A stretch of 64,000 nt of DNA from Chlorops oryzae (GCA_020466095.1 CM035808.1:82500779-82564778); one strand, 5' to 3'. Shown: positions 40,383 to 52,388, counted from the stretch's first letter. The notes: generated by a model from the sequence alone, not told the origin. Numbers and translations: made by a program.

Positions 40383-43055
40383 TTAGGAGAGGAACGCAGA
40401 TAGAAAACTCTTAAATTGCACAGTGTTGCTCAAGACTTGAATGTGATTAGGAAGTGAGTTCCATAGGCGAACTGAGTTTACAAAAAATTGGCGCTTGGAT
40501 GTTTGTGTAGAGTATCGGTATGACACCAGTCTGTTCCCCCGTTCTGAGTGCGCGAACCGTAGACGATTGTAGAGATATGAGGGAGTTTTGGTCGTAATTA
40601 TTTTGTGTAAAAAAAGTATTACTTTGTATTTTAGTAGGCTGTTAAGATCCATTCCAAAAATTTGCTTGCTGAGATATGAGATACTTTCGTACCTGCGCTT
40701 TTTAAAGATGTATCTTGCGATGTTGTTAAACAGTACATTAAGTCGACGGTTGCAGTTAGAATCGCAGTTTGCAAACAGCTCGCAGCCATAAAAAAGGGTT
40801 GGAAAAAGATATGTTTTAGCGAGGAGGACACGAATGTTGTACGGCGTAAACGATTGAGAGTTCCACAATGCGCGTAACATTCCATATACTTTTCCGATAG
40901 TAATAAGGATATGATTATTCCACGTCAAAGTTCCATTGAAGGTGACGCCAAGGTTTTTTTACTTTGCTTACTAGGTCGATAGGTTGCCCATTCAAAGAGA
41001 TTGTGGGAAAAGAGGCTGGGTTAATCACTCTCCTACTTATAATAAGGCATTTCGATTTGCTCGGATTTAAACAGAGTCGATTTCTTAATGCCCAGTTATG
41101 AACATTTTCTAACTCCTGGTTAAGAACATAAATACCGTCATTGATTGAGTCTTTATTGCAGAGAATATGAATCTGAACATCATCAGCATACATGTGTATT
41201 TTTGCAGAATGAAGGACATTTGGTAGGTCGTTGATATAAACGTTGAAAAGAAGAGGGCCAAGAGTTGATCCCTGTGGAACACCTCTTAAAACGGCAGTTG
41301 GTTGAGATTGGGAATTTCCTGCACAGACAATTTAGGAGCGTCGCGACAGATAGGATTCAATTAGTTTAACTGCAGGCCTAGAAAAAGCAAAAGAGCGAGC
41401 GAGCTTGGCAGCCAAAATCTCATAGTCAACTGAGTCGAAAGCCTTACTATGATCTGGCATGGTAAGAAAGGAAATTTTGTTGTCATCGAGTGCCAGTCTC
41501 AGATCTTCCGCTATGAAAGCCAGACTGAGCGTGTGATAAAAGATTATGTTTTGAGAAAAATTCACTAATTTGATTGAACATAAGCTTCTCTAGAACTTTC
41601 GAAAAGTAGGGCAATATAGAAATCGGTCGAAATTCGCCGGAGGCTTTTGGTATTGGCGTTACTTTGGCAATTTTCCAACTAGATGGAAAGGTCGACTTGG
41701 TCAATATGGAATTGAAGGTGAATGTCAAAAATGGTAAGAGCTTAGGAAGAATAACTTTTAAGAAAATAGGATCTATTCTGTCCGTTCCAATAGAGTTGGA
41801 TTTTAATGACTGAAGGCTCTTGAGAACATCTATATGCGAGATACATGAAAACGAAAATTGATTTTCTACGCCTGCAGGAGGAAGATTTTCAAAATTAAAC
41901 GGTTCATGGCTGTTATCAAACGGAATATTGCCATGTTTTTTGGGTGTTGAGAGCAGAAGAAAACTTATGCTTGTAGTGTGCTGTCTTAAGTCTTTTAACT
42001 TCAGACACGATCTGTTTTCGCAATTGTTTGAAGCGAAGAAGGAGGTCGGTACTTTTGTATCTTTTCTACCGTTTGTGAGCAATATCGCTTTGTTTAATTA
42101 GGGATAAGACATGCTGGTTAAACCAGGGCTTGGATTCGGGTTTACGCGAGACCGTTATTAGTGGCACAAAGTTGTGAAATAATGAGTTAATATTATGTTC
42201 AATAAATGTTATTTGGTCATCAACTGAGGTCATGTAAAAAATATTACTCCAGTGTATAGAGTTAAATGCCATCTCTAGACTACGATAGTCGATGTTTTGG
42301 AAATCACGATAGGAGTAAGTGCAGCTAGAGTATATATCAAGCTGAAAGTCGTATGTTAAAAATATCAAATCGTGTTTCGAGTACTGTATTGCAGCGAGCT
42401 GATCGTATAAAAGTGTCTTTTTAGTGCTGTCAACAAAAAATATATCAAGAAGACTATTGCTACACTGAGAAAAATGAGTAGGAGTTACGGTGTTTGTAGG
42501 AAAAAGACCAAGAGATTCCATGCTGGCTTTGAGATGACTTTCAGTTAGTATGTTACTGTTAAAGTCGCCTGCAATAATAATGTTACTATAAGATACAGAA
42601 ATATCGTCAAGTAACTCAATTAGCGGAATAATGCTTACAGCGCGATTGGGTCGATATACACAGCCAATTAGAATTTTATCATCTTGACTTTTAAGTTCGA
42701 GAAAAATGTACTCGTAAAGTGAAGAGGATGATGATTTGACATGAATTTTGCTTGACAACTCGTTTTTAACATAAATCGCCACCCCGCCTGCATGTGTTAA
42801 TCTGTCGGCTCGGTAAAGTTTAAACCCATTTAACCTAACTTGGTTGTCACTCAGGGAGGGGAAAAACCAAGTCTCGGAGATACATATAATGTGAACTCCG
42901 GAATTTTCAAAGTTCAGTCGAAACTCGTCAATTTTTGGCAGCAGACTTTGAGCATTAAGGTGACAGACATTCAAGCCTGATTTATTTTTCGATAATATTT
43001 TTAAAAGAACATTGATGTTGCCTATGGAGCTCCAGTTTCCATCACCAGACATCAT
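40383..43055 (-). pseudogene. ORF2 of the non-LTR element: endonuclease and RT (frameshifted)
   Basis: AP-type endonuclease in the first 329 codons (CHLNAQSLLPKIDEF, CISETWFFPSLSD, IIAGDFNSNILTES, SKHDLIFLTYDF). RT with PIPKASGEFRPISILPYFSK, AQSGFHSGRSE, a motif A region around [25 protein letters not shown], and catalytic MYADDVQI (about 41190-41170). C-terminal region RRYESISYLSKQIF ... VRLWNSLPNHI. Frame changes near 42075, 41500 and 40930 and a stop at about 41329-41331 inactivate it. Confidence 0.9.
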
Positions 43056-43330
43056 ATTTTAAGTATAAAAGAGTGCGAACAACATTGTGCAAGTAACAGC
43101 TTCCATTAGTAAAGTAGTTTGAAGAAGTGAGTGGATTGTAGGAAAAAGTCTGAAAGAAGAGATATGGACTATAAAAGTGATTTAAATTAGAATTTAAAAT
43201 GAAAAAGTTAATGTTAGGGCACTTAAAACTACTGAAAATAAATTGGCACATTAAAAAAAAATTAAATATATTTCTTAATATGCATAGCGTAGGGTGTCGA
43301 TGCAAATTCCAGAGAAACGTGGCGTTGAGG

Positions 43331-44194
43331 TTAGCGAACAGAGCGAAAAAGGTTGTCTGTTAACGTTCTGTTATCAACAGAGCTTACGCTGCATGTTAAA
43401 TCGTTAAGAGCCTTTACAGAATCGACGATCACCGCCTTATCATCCGAGTGAAGTTTTATAAATACCAACCCACGTCTGGTGAAAGCGCTGTGAATTACAT
43501 TTAGTTTTTTTAAGCGAACTGCGGCTTTGAGAATACCATAAATTTCATGAGATATGCTCTCGTTAACATAGAATATTACATTAGAGTCAAAGCCGATTTG
43601 ATTTAATAGTAAGCCAGTCTTACGAGAGCGGCGAAAATCAGCAACAGATTTCAGCAAATTGTTACGATCGTATGCAGACTTCATTGTGACCACAATATCT
43701 GGATCAACAGCTGATATTGTTTTGGATTTGCGTGGAAGTCGGTAAATGTTCATGATAGGAGGTTGCGGTTGACTTATAGCATTGCAGAACATACTGAAAA
43801 CATTATTAAGGTCCTCACCTTCCTTATAGGGAATTCCGTGGAGGCGTAGATCAGATGCAATAGCTTTATTTTCTTGTTTTGCCAGTCGGATACGAAGGTT
43901 GTTGACATCGGCCTTTAGTTTTAGATTCTCAGAGGAGTGAGCCTCCAGCTGTTCGACTCTTAGAGAAATCGTGCTGAGTTCTCGGCGGAACTCACCCATT
44001 TGTTGATTGAGAACACCAAGTATTGTCGACTCCGATTCACGGATTTTGGTAGATATTAGATAGCATTGTTTTTCTAAACGCATATCAATAAGTTTGAGCA
44101 AACGGGGAGTTGAAGTGTAATCTGAGAGCTTCGGCGTGTTTTGAACTGGTGTCAGAGCAGCAGAGGAACGTTTGCATGCAGTAGGCGTTGACAT
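43331..44194 (-). CDS. ORF1 protein of the non-LTR element
   Basis: 287 codons from ATG (MSTPTACKRSSAALTPVQNT). A predicted coiled coil (about residues 60-115, ILGVLNQQMGEFRRELSTIS ... LKLKADVNNLRIRLAKQENK) is followed by a segment like the RRM of L1-type ORF1 proteins (IASDLRLHGIPYKEGEDLNN) and a C-terminal domain. Such proteins bind element RNA as trimers. The frame is intact even though ORF2 is not. Transcription would be on the minus strand from about 44512. Confidence 0.8.
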   Translation of the reverse strand: MSTPTACKRSSAALTPVQNTPKLSDYTSTPRLLKLIDMRLEKQCYLISTKIRESESTILGVLNQQMGEFRRELSTISLRVEQLEAHSSENLKLKADVNNLRIRLAKQENKAIASDLRLHGIPYKEGEDLNNVFSMFCNAISQPQPPIMNIYRLPRKSKTISAVDPDIVVTMKSAYDRNNLLKSVADFRRSRKTGLLLNQIGFDSNVIFYVNESISHEIYGILKAAVRLKKLNVIHSAFTRRGLVFIKLHSDDKAVIVDSVKALNDLTCSVSSVDNRTLTDNLFRSVR

Positions 44195-45070
44195 TCTGTC
44201 TTGTTAGATAATTTACTCGTTGATATGTTCGTAGATAAGTGCAGGTGGCAGAGAAGATTGTGAGAGCAATATCCAATTTCAGCGAGTAAAAATTAAAAAC
44301 TTTAATGATTATGCCTCACAATTTAGATGTATGGTACGACCAGCATATGCTGCTATTTTGCAATAAAACTATATTCGACGAAGTCACGGTAGTTTTTTAT
44401 TGTTTTTCAATTCTTATGAAAACTTAATAAGACTGGATTTTTCAAAATATTAATTATTTATACGGAGCGAAATAGATTCACGTCTATATGAACTACGTAG
44501 CGTTGCCACTTGAAATGTGTGTATCCGAAATTATAATAGGAATATAATAATAGGTATCAGAAAAAAAAATTAAAACTTACATGACTCCAATCCAACGATG
44601 TTAGCGCTAACCTCGATGATCGGCGGCTTCAATTCAGTTTTACAACGAATATTTCATACCTAAATCAACTAATCGAAACTTAATGTTAAGAGAAAAAAAA
44701 TTTCTTTTTTTTTTCTGATCTGCTTAATTCTACTAAGGCATTGTGTTCGCCTTCGCTATTCTCCATCGAAAAAAAAATGGTTAAAGGAAATTCAGCAAAA
44801 AACATAATTAAAACCAAAAAAAAAAAAACGAGCAGCCAAAAAATTACGTATACTACATTTAGTTCCGAGAGATGCTGCAAATTCCGGATTTTACTTTAAG
44901 GAAAACAATTTGAGCTCAACTTTATTCGACACTCAAACCACGATCACACAATTTAGAGATTTTGAAAAATTTTCGATAATTTAGAGAAAATTCCTCGGTC
45001 AATTTTTTTTTTAAGTGTCTGAACGCAATTGCACGAATAAGAGGCAGTGCGACATAAATGTGATTGTATT

Positions 45071-45107
45071 GATATTTATATGACGTCAAAACTCGAGTGT
45101 GACGTCA
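45071..45107 (-). promoter_or_regulatory. LTR promoter of element 5: two TGACGTCA sites and TATA
   Basis: Minus strand: TGACGTCA (45107-45100), an E-box/XhoI-type CTCGAG, TGACGTCA (45088-45081), then TATAAATATC (45080-45071). The two palindromes are full cAMP-response-element consensus sites. The arrangement recurs in unit 2 (53530-53561) with the sites intact. Transcription would run leftwards into R/U5. Confidence 0.65.
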
Positions 45108-45710
45108 CCGTAGCATGGCAACCTGCGCGCATCAAGTAACCAAAAAAAACTTAATTATCCTTTTATTTTTTTTTTTCGTCACTTTCCCTTGAACAACTAA
45201 ACCCACTGTTTGCCTCTCTGATTTAAAAAGCTTTCACTTTTTTTTCTCGTCGTCAACAACTGAGCTGATCAAGCGCTAGGAAACACGCGATCGAAACCCC
45301 ATACAAGGAAACTTCAAATTTGAGGGATGAATCGGTCCACGTTTCTCGACGCGTAATTATCGTCAATCTCATATTCCTTATTAGAACAGCTACTACTTCT
45401 TGTTAGGTCCACAGTTTTGGTCGTTTATAGATCGTTTCGGAGCACTAAAAGTTTGGAATATGCAATTCTTTGTAAGATCTTATTGATCATTTTAGGTTAG
45501 AAACGAAATTGAGTCCCTTCTTTGTTTCTTACCTCCTTCTGGGAAGATCTTTCACCAGTTCTGTCTGCTTTATGAAGTGAAGACTTGATTTCCACACGTC
45601 TAGAGTAAATGGCATTAGCCAAAGATGTCTTTTAAATTTAATTCCTTTCTTTCTTAATTTTCGTTGAACACGTCGAATGCGTTCGACTTAGCGGAAGTTG
45701 TATTTTGACA

Positions 45711-46109
45711 CTTGCGTTAAAATTTTTTTATTTTTTTATTTATTTTTTTCTTTTCTCTCGCCGAAGAGGCGGCAAGTTTCTCTTGCGTGAGAAAGGAGAC
45801 AATTGGACTATCACTATTCCTTATTCTTTTCTTCAGTCGTAATAAAGCTAATCGTCTATGACAATCTAGGGAAGTGACTTTGCAATCGATTCTTTTGTGG
45901 TTTTTATCGATATAAGGTGTTAGCTCCTTTGCTTTCGCGGGGTTCGACCTACTCAATTCTGATGTCAAACTTGTATGTTGGTCGATTTTTGGGAATTGGC
46001 GTTGTCCACACGTCACAAAACAGGTCCTTTGTTCCTTTTCCCAGACTTTCTTTGAACAATTTTGCAAGACTACCAAAAGGATAGGAACAGAAGGAGCTGG
46101 AATCGTGGG
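45711..46109 (-). other. Region between pol and the 3' LTR of element 5, unit 1
   Basis: Contains a 119-codon minus-strand frame (46076-45717) reading VVLQNCSKKVWEKEQRTCFV ... LDCHRRLALLRLKKR, shortened in unit 2 (54148-54423). It lies where an env-like or accessory ORF might be, but I see no signal peptide or membrane segment and do not recognise it. Confidence 0.4.
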
Positions 46110-47429
46110 TTAAGCCGGCTGGATATCTCTTGCGTGATAAGTTTCGAGCAGTTTTCCTTCTTCGTCTTCTAGCCTATAGTAAATATTTCCAACTTTTTCC
46201 CGGATCTTTGCTGGAAGAAATGTTTTTGCTAATTTCGCATTAAATTGTTTGCTCTTATCACTTAATACAAAATTTCTTCTAAGCACTTTTTGTCCTACTA
46301 TGTATGAATGCGTATGAGATCTTAAGTTGTAGCGTTTTTTAATAGCGTTGAAGGAAATTCGAGAAATCTTTTTTGCTATGTCTCTTAAAATTGAAAAATT
46401 TTCTAAACGTGTAAGTGGTCGAGGTTCTAAGCCCTCACTTAAGTTGTTTATAGTCCGAAGTACGTCGTAGTTTTTTCCATGGGTCACCATATGTTGACCA
46501 AACACGGTGTAATAAGGACTTTGTTTTGTAGCTTGGTGGGTGGAATTCCGCAAGGCGCTGTTTATACTGCTTAAGTGCACATTCCACTCTCTTTGATCGT
46601 TTTTGATGTAAGCTCTTATCGTTGAGTTAAAAGAGCGGTTGACTCTTTCGCAAGAGTTATTTTGTGGAGAATAAACAGCGGTGAGGTTGTGTTTAATCCC
46701 GTACTTTTCCAGAAAAGCTGTAAATTCCTTTGATCGAAACTGGCTACCATTGTCACTCACAAGGAACTCTGGTACCCCGAAAACATCAAACAAACTTTAG
46801 TTGCGTTAATAATAGGATAAGCCACAAATTTCTTTAAGGGGAATAAAAACGTAAACTTTGAAAGGTGGTCAAGTACGACAAGAATACCAATATGCCCCTG
46901 TTTTGATCTTGGGAAAGGTCCGACAAGGTCAACGAACAGTCTTTGAAATATTCGTTCACTAAAGATATATTGTGGCATTGGAGGCCGCAATATTTTTGTA
47001 GGGTACTTTGTGGTTTTACACAGCTCGCAGTTGTTTATATATGTTTTGACGGATAAGCTAAGTCCCGGCCAATAAAAATACCGTTTTAATTTTCCAACAG
47101 TCTTTGTGATGCCACTGTGTGCACTCTTAGGAGTGTCATGAGCTCTCCTTATCACTTCTTCTCGTAACGAGCTTGGTACCAATAGTTTCCATGCGGTACT
47201 TTTGTGGCCTAAATCCGCTGAGGAAAACTCTGTGCGAAAATATATAAAGTTATCCATTACACTATAGTCGGGATGTCCTTCTGCCTTTTCTCTTATTCGG
47301 TTACGCAGCTCCGCAGACTCGCAATCACTGAAGGCTTCAGACTGGAGATCAATATCTGGTAGGTTGTCGTCTTCTTTAAGTTCCAGGTCATCTAAATTTT
47401 TGGAGTGTATTCGTGACAGCGCGTCGGGT
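46110..47429 (-). pseudogene. pol: Integrase end of element 5 pol, unit 1 (frameshifted, truncated)
   Basis: H2C2 finger region (RRAHDTPKSAHSGITKTV ... CELCKTTKYP), first Asp VDLVGPFPRSKQGH, second Asp LVSDNGSQFRSKEF, Glu in SPQNNSCERVNRSF, ending HARDIQPA at 46110. A small deletion at about 46790 shifts the frame relative to unit 2. The 10 bp missing from unit 2 near 55331 are present here. The N-terminal part stops at the duplication junction 47429. Confidence 0.85.
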
Positions 47430-48504
47430 CACCTTATAACAGTCCAATATGGGTGGCCGATAAAAAAGGAACTGACGAGACAGGGAAAAGGAAAACGCGA
47501 TTAGTAATTGACTTCAGAAATCTGAACTCAATTACGATAAGTACACCATTCCTAAAATCACAATGATATTATCCAACCTAGGTAGATCAAGCTCTTTCAC
47601 AACATAAGGTCTCAAATCTGGCTTTCACCAAGTAAAACCTACAGAGCGGGATAGCGAAAAACCATATTTTTCCGTAAACAACGGAAAATATAAATTCTGC
47701 AGACTGGCTTTTGGGCTGAAAAATGTACCAAGTATTTTTAAGAGAGCAATCGATGACTTTCTCAGAGAACAAATCGGTTAATTTTGTCATGTCTATGTCG
47801 ATGATGTTATCATTTTTTCAGAAACAATGAAAGATCACTTAAAGCACATAGACTGGGTTTGGGGCCGTTTATATGACGCAAATATGCGAGTCTCAGAAAA
47901 AAATTACATTTTTTCAAAACCAGTGTGAAATATCTGGGGTTAATCGTATCAGAGGATAGTATAACTAACGCTCCTACGAAAATAAAAACACGAACGCAAT
48001 ACAAGGTCCCGGAAACTTTATTTGGCGTTTGATCTTTTCTCGGGATCGCCAATTACTACAAATGTTTTGTTCGGCACTTCGCTACTGTACCAAAGCCCAT
48101 TACGGACCTGTTGAAGGGTGAAAATGGAAAAACTAGTACTTATCAGTCACGAAAAAGTTTCGTTAAATTAAATGATCCCCAAAAGACAATATAAAATAGA
48201 ATATCTTTGGGATATAACATTTTGTTTATATAGGAGTGGTATTTCTACTTATATCAATGACTGTAAATGATTCGAGCTCCATCAGTTAGCAAATCTCTTG
48301 GTTGGTTGTTTGAGCTCAATTTCAACAAATTTTAACTAAGGGCAGAAAAAATAAAAATTTACACAGATCTGTTTGTGTCAAGAAACCGAAAAATCGCCTT
48401 TGAACTTACAAAACTTATTCAAAACTGGTAAATTCAACAGCAAATTCCATCATATTTATCATTTTTACGGTACTAGTATCTAACAAGCGCTCTACTAAGC
48501 ATTT

Positions 48505-49448
48505 CAAATTTGATTTCAGAAAATGTAATATTATATTTAGATCCGTTAAATTGAATTTCGAAAGTGTAAAATTGAATTCAGAAATATAAAACTCAATTCA
48601 GATCCGTCAAATTGAATTCCGAAGGTGTAAATTTGAATTCAGAAATATGAAGTAGATTTCAGAAAGCGTAAGTTAAAACTCAGAAGCGTCAGATTGATTT
48701 CACAAACAGAACATTGATTTCAGAGAGCAAAAATTTGATTTCCGAAAGCTTAAACTTCAAATCGATTGAGTTAATTTGAATTAAGAAATATAAAATAGAT
48801 TTCAGAAAGCAGATCTGTAAGATTGATTTTAGAAAGCGTTACATTGATTTCCGAAAGCGAGAATTTGAATTCAGAACACTATTGTTTTAAATAATATAAA
48901 TTTAAATTTAATATTTGTGTACATAGATCTACCTCTTTTCAAGTTTCATTTCAGAAAATGTTACATTGTATTTAGATCCGTTTATTTGAATTCCGAAAAA
49001 AGTATAATTGAATTCAGAAAAATAAAATAGATTTTAGAAATCGTAAGTTAAAATTCAGAAGCGTCAGATTGATTTCAGACACAGAACACTGATTGCAGAG
49101 AGCGTAAATTTGATTTTCGAAAGCGTAAAATTGTAATCACATGAGTGAAATTAAATTAATAATACGTAGGTTAAAATTGAGATGCGTCAGATTGATTTCA
49201 AAAAGCGTCAATTTTATTTCAGAAAGCGTAAGTTAAAATCGAGATGCGTAAGATTGATTTCAGAATGCGTTACATTGATTTCCGGAAGTAGGAATATGAT
49301 TCAAAACAATATTGTTTTTATTTATATAAATTTACATTTAATATATATGTACATAAATCTTCATTATATTATATATATATTTATTGTAAATGTTTTTTTT
49401 TATATGCTTCGATTTACATTCAGGTATTTATGTACATAGATAAACGGC
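48505..49448. repeat. Degenerate ~20-bp minisatellite, unit 2
   Basis: Copy of 35295-36600 with an internal deletion of about 0.4 kb. Confidence 0.85.
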
Positions 49449-50546
49449 TTATGTGCCCACTTGCACATCATGCAAGTCAAGTGCATCGGCCTGGTAGGTG
49501 GTGGAGTGCTGTATGCCTCGTGCGCACTCTCCTCCGGAAATCGTCAGTTTTGCCTCGTCCATGAGTCGCTCCAAGTAGTGGAGGCGCTGTTCAGAGAGAA
49601 CAATCTTTCGGACTTCAGGGCTGCCTATTTGGCATTTCACATAAGTCTTAATTTTGGACCATATAATCTCAATGAGATCAAACATAAGGGAATATGGCCC
49701 CAAACGAAGAACCTTTGCCTTGTTGTCCAGCGCTGCGTGGCAAGGAGCATTATCGCACACAACAACCAAATCCTCTAAGTTCTTTCCGAGCTCCTGCCAC
49801 CTCTCTGCAACAACGCCTATCCATTCACCGCACTTCTCCCTGTTGAACGATCCTCGTTGACGAGACATAACAAAAACTCCAGAGGTGGCTATGGCGCCAA
49901 TCAAATAAGCATTTGGTCAGGGTGAAGCTGGTAGAACCTGGACAGCTCGCTGTCCAATAAAGGATCGTCCCTTGCTGTGGCGACAAAACAAATTGAAGTT
50001 CGTTTCATCTATCGAAACGATGTTTTCCCCGGTCCTGACGTATGTGCTGAGCTCCGTGACGTACGCAGCTCGTTTTATTTTATATTCTGCAGAGTACGTT
50101 GTCTCGGGCTGCGAGTGTACTAATTTGGAGGTGAAGACCCGACCTTCCAAAAAGTTACCAACTGCAGTTGTTGAGAGCATTACATTGAACTCCGATCTCA
50201 ATCGCAAAGCAATATCCTTCAAGGTTATTCTGCTGGTGGTCTCCACCCACTCCAGTACAACATTGACCTGATCCTCGCTCAGTTCCTTCTGCCGATTGCC
50301 GCCTTATGGCAAAATCTGGGTCCGTCCAGATTTGACCCAGCTCCAAGCTACCTTATACTCTATTTCAAGATTAACTGCCAAAGAAGCCCAATCATCACCC
50401 CGGTTTGCAGCGAAAACGATTCTTTCTGTGTCTTGGGTCGTGTGAATTTTGAACGTCTTTCGTTGAATCAATTCTGAATCTGCAATAAAACGAGAATCCT
50501 GATTTTCCGATATCGCTATTTTGACCCTGCGACGATATCGAGACAT
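49449..50546 (-). pseudogene. Tc1/mariner-type transposase, unit 2 (same two stops)
   Basis: Nearly identical to 36601-37698, with the same stop codons at the end of SGRTQILP and after QVLPASP. Catalytic Asp residues in IDETNF and CDNAPCH and the Glu in LIEIIW are retained. Missense differences include Cys/Ser and Pro/Leu changes near the C-terminus. Confidence 0.85.
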
Positions 50547-50565
50547 TATTGTGTTTAAAGGGTAT

Positions 50566-50802
50566 TCAACAAAAACCGAATAACTTACCATGAATATCCT
50601 GCCGACAAATGGGGCAAAGGGGGTCGTGCTGCAATACGGGTGCCAAGCAGATGGTGTGCATCAAATGCCGACAGGGCAGGATTCGACTCACTTCACTCTC
50701 ACTGGACTTCATCGTTGTGATATAAATTGCACAGATTTCCTTCAGCTCCGACATTTTCTTCGACGTGATGAAATTGCGATTTCTTCCTATTGACCATAGC
50801 AA
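50566..50802 (-). CDS. RING-H2 finger ORF upstream of the transposase, unit 2
   Basis: A 78-codon frame with RING-H2 ligands C-x2-[Y]-x16-C-x-H-x2-H-x2-C-x10-C-x2-C (CAIY ... LPCRHLMHTICLAPVLQHD, then PLCPICRQDIHG). The second Cys of the first pair is Tyr, so 7 of 8 ligands remain. RING-H2 domains normally give E3 ubiquitin-ligase activity. Directly after the last ligands the minus strand has CATG then GTAAGTTATTC, a good splice donor, so this may be an exon. The transposase ATG lies 43 nt downstream, but no acceptor was seen between them. Confidence 0.55.
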   Translation of the reverse strand: MLWSIGRNRNFITSKKMSELKEICAIYITTMKSSESEVSRILPCRHLMHTICLAPVLQHDPLCPICRQDIHGKLFGFC

Positions 50803-51583
50803 TGCTTACTTCAACGTAAGACTTTAACTTTCGAACTTTTAAAGAAAGTTGTATCCGGGTCTCATACAAGTCGGCGAACAATATTTGCGAGAAGGTCGTC
50901 CTACTTCCATGGCACTATGGCTCAAATGACTTTTTGCGCGGCCAAAAGTCGATTATTCAGTTTCAGATTTTGAAAATTTTTGGGTGATTTTGATAGTAAA
51001 CAAACCCACTAATATAAAATGGTGCCAATTTTTATGCAGATGGAAACTCTGGTGCATGTACTAATTAGCTGAAATTGATTGTTTTGATTGTTAAGATGTT
51101 GACGCTTCATATTAATTTAATCAAGTGAAGTTGCAAACGCTTCGGCAAACAATATATTGAGCAATTTTTTTTGTAATGAAAAACGAACGACATGGTATGT
51201 ATAATAAAATGTGATAATTTGAATTCTATTGTAGATTTGTGTGATAAGAAAATGAGCTGTAATAAAGTGAAGTTCATATTTGCGTAAAAAGAAAAGTTGT
51301 GTGTTTGTTGCATGGAGTAGAACTTTACCGATTATCGTTTATTGGATACAAATTAATCTTTTGAAGACAGACTTTTATATGTTCTTCAAAGTGGTGTATG
51401 AATCATCTGCTCATATTTGCTCCTATTTATATAATCGTTCTTTTCAGATAATATGAAGCTAAATAATTACGAGATTTTCGATGTTCGGGTTGACAGTGGC
51501 AAAATGTGATGAGAGACATACGCAGCAAAATTTAAAATTTTTGTTCCTATGCACATCAAAAGTGGGTCAAGCACGGCAGAAGT

Positions 51584-52388
51584 TTGGTGAAGTTTCAAAA
51601 ATATGAAGCGCAATGGCTTGAAATGAATGCGGGTTTCATACTTTCGAGCTCATCCCAGAGAGGACGGCCACAGATTGCTTATGCTGAAGCGAGTGATCGC
51701 CAAAAAGGAAGAATGGAATCAGAAACTTGTTCCCAGCAGGGAAAAAATACCGATTTATTGGTACATGCTGCTTCAATATCAACGCTTGAATCAAAAGATA
51801 AAAATGTAAGATTTATTTTAAATATAGCAGCCACATCTCCAACACGGCCTTCAAAAATGAGAAATATTGTCGAATCAGTCGATAAGAAGCCTCAAGGTCT
51901 TTCTCCCGAAGAAGCGCTGTCCTTTTTAATAGAAAATAATTTTTCAAAGCGACAATATAACAATATTCGAAAAGTAAGTAAGTCGCGTAACTGTGACATT
52001 TACCCGACTTATGTTACTATAAATTAACTGAATGGAAGCAACAATATCGACCAGAAAACAAAGTATCGGCCGAAACCTTTGCTGAAGTGCCTTTGCTCTT
52101 GACCATACTCTAAACAGAATACTTTTGCTTCAAAGAGATGTGTTGGAGCGATTGGAGACTAAAAATGATGCTCATTTGATCTTAAGCTATGGTTTTGACG
52201 GCTCGACAGGACAGAGTGCTTTCAAGCAAAAATTTCATGAAAAAGCTCCAGAGTTCTTCGATCAGTCTCTTTTCGTTACTTCAGTTATTCCACTGAAATA
52301 AATGGTATTTTCAGATACAGTTATTTGGTTGAACCGAACACCGTAGTTTGTACGCTTTTGTCGACATAAAAAAATTGAATTCGTTAAG
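51584..52388 (+). pseudogene. DDE transposase N-terminal/central part (RAG1/Transib-like, tentative), unit 2
   Basis: Copy of 38746-39550. It retains RGRPQIAYAEASDRQ where unit 1 has Trp for the second Arg. The first-Asp block YGFDGSTGQSAFKQ is present. It has the same stops after IYPTYVTIN and IPLK, and ends at the element 5 LTR start (TGTGATAATC, 52389). Confidence 0.5.

Larger units (their letters stand above)
40141..44512 (-). mobile_element. CR1/Jockey-type non-LTR retrotransposon, full length, defective
   Basis: 4372 bp inserted in the element 5 LTR with a 9-bp target duplication AAATGTGTG (40132-40140 and 44513-44521). Unit 2 has the uninterrupted site (GCTTAAATGTGTGTATCCG at ~52970). 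On the minus strand it has a 5' UTR, ORF1 and ORF2 (endonuclease and RT). The 3' end is a (CA)n tail (TG repeats at 40141-40151) rather than poly(A). ORF2 is broken in several places. Confidence 0.92.
39551..45710 (-). repeat. 3' LTR of element 5, unit 1 (split by a non-LTR element)
   Basis: Plus-strand ends TGTGATAATCC...TTTTGACA, the TGT...ACA pattern of LTRs. Without the insertion and its 9-bp duplication it is about 1779 bp. It is assigned as an LTR because its first ~155 bp recur at 61290 and 62980 directly beside a primer-binding site. It carries a TATA box and paired TGACGTCA sites (45071-45107). Confidence 0.75.
34239..47429. repeat. Tandem duplication, unit 1 (includes a later 4.37-kb insertion)
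   Basis: Starts within the RT of element 2 (CGGTCACCTTATAACAG) and ends within the pol of element 5 (GACAGCGCGTCGGGT). The same 8.4-kb content recurs immediately after as unit 2. Small substitutions and indels separate the copies. Confidence 0.93.

Noticed and set aside
44686..44880. Hydrophobic minus-strand ORF resembling a membrane protein
   Set aside because: Inside the LTR, made of A/T runs, and frameshifted in the other unit.
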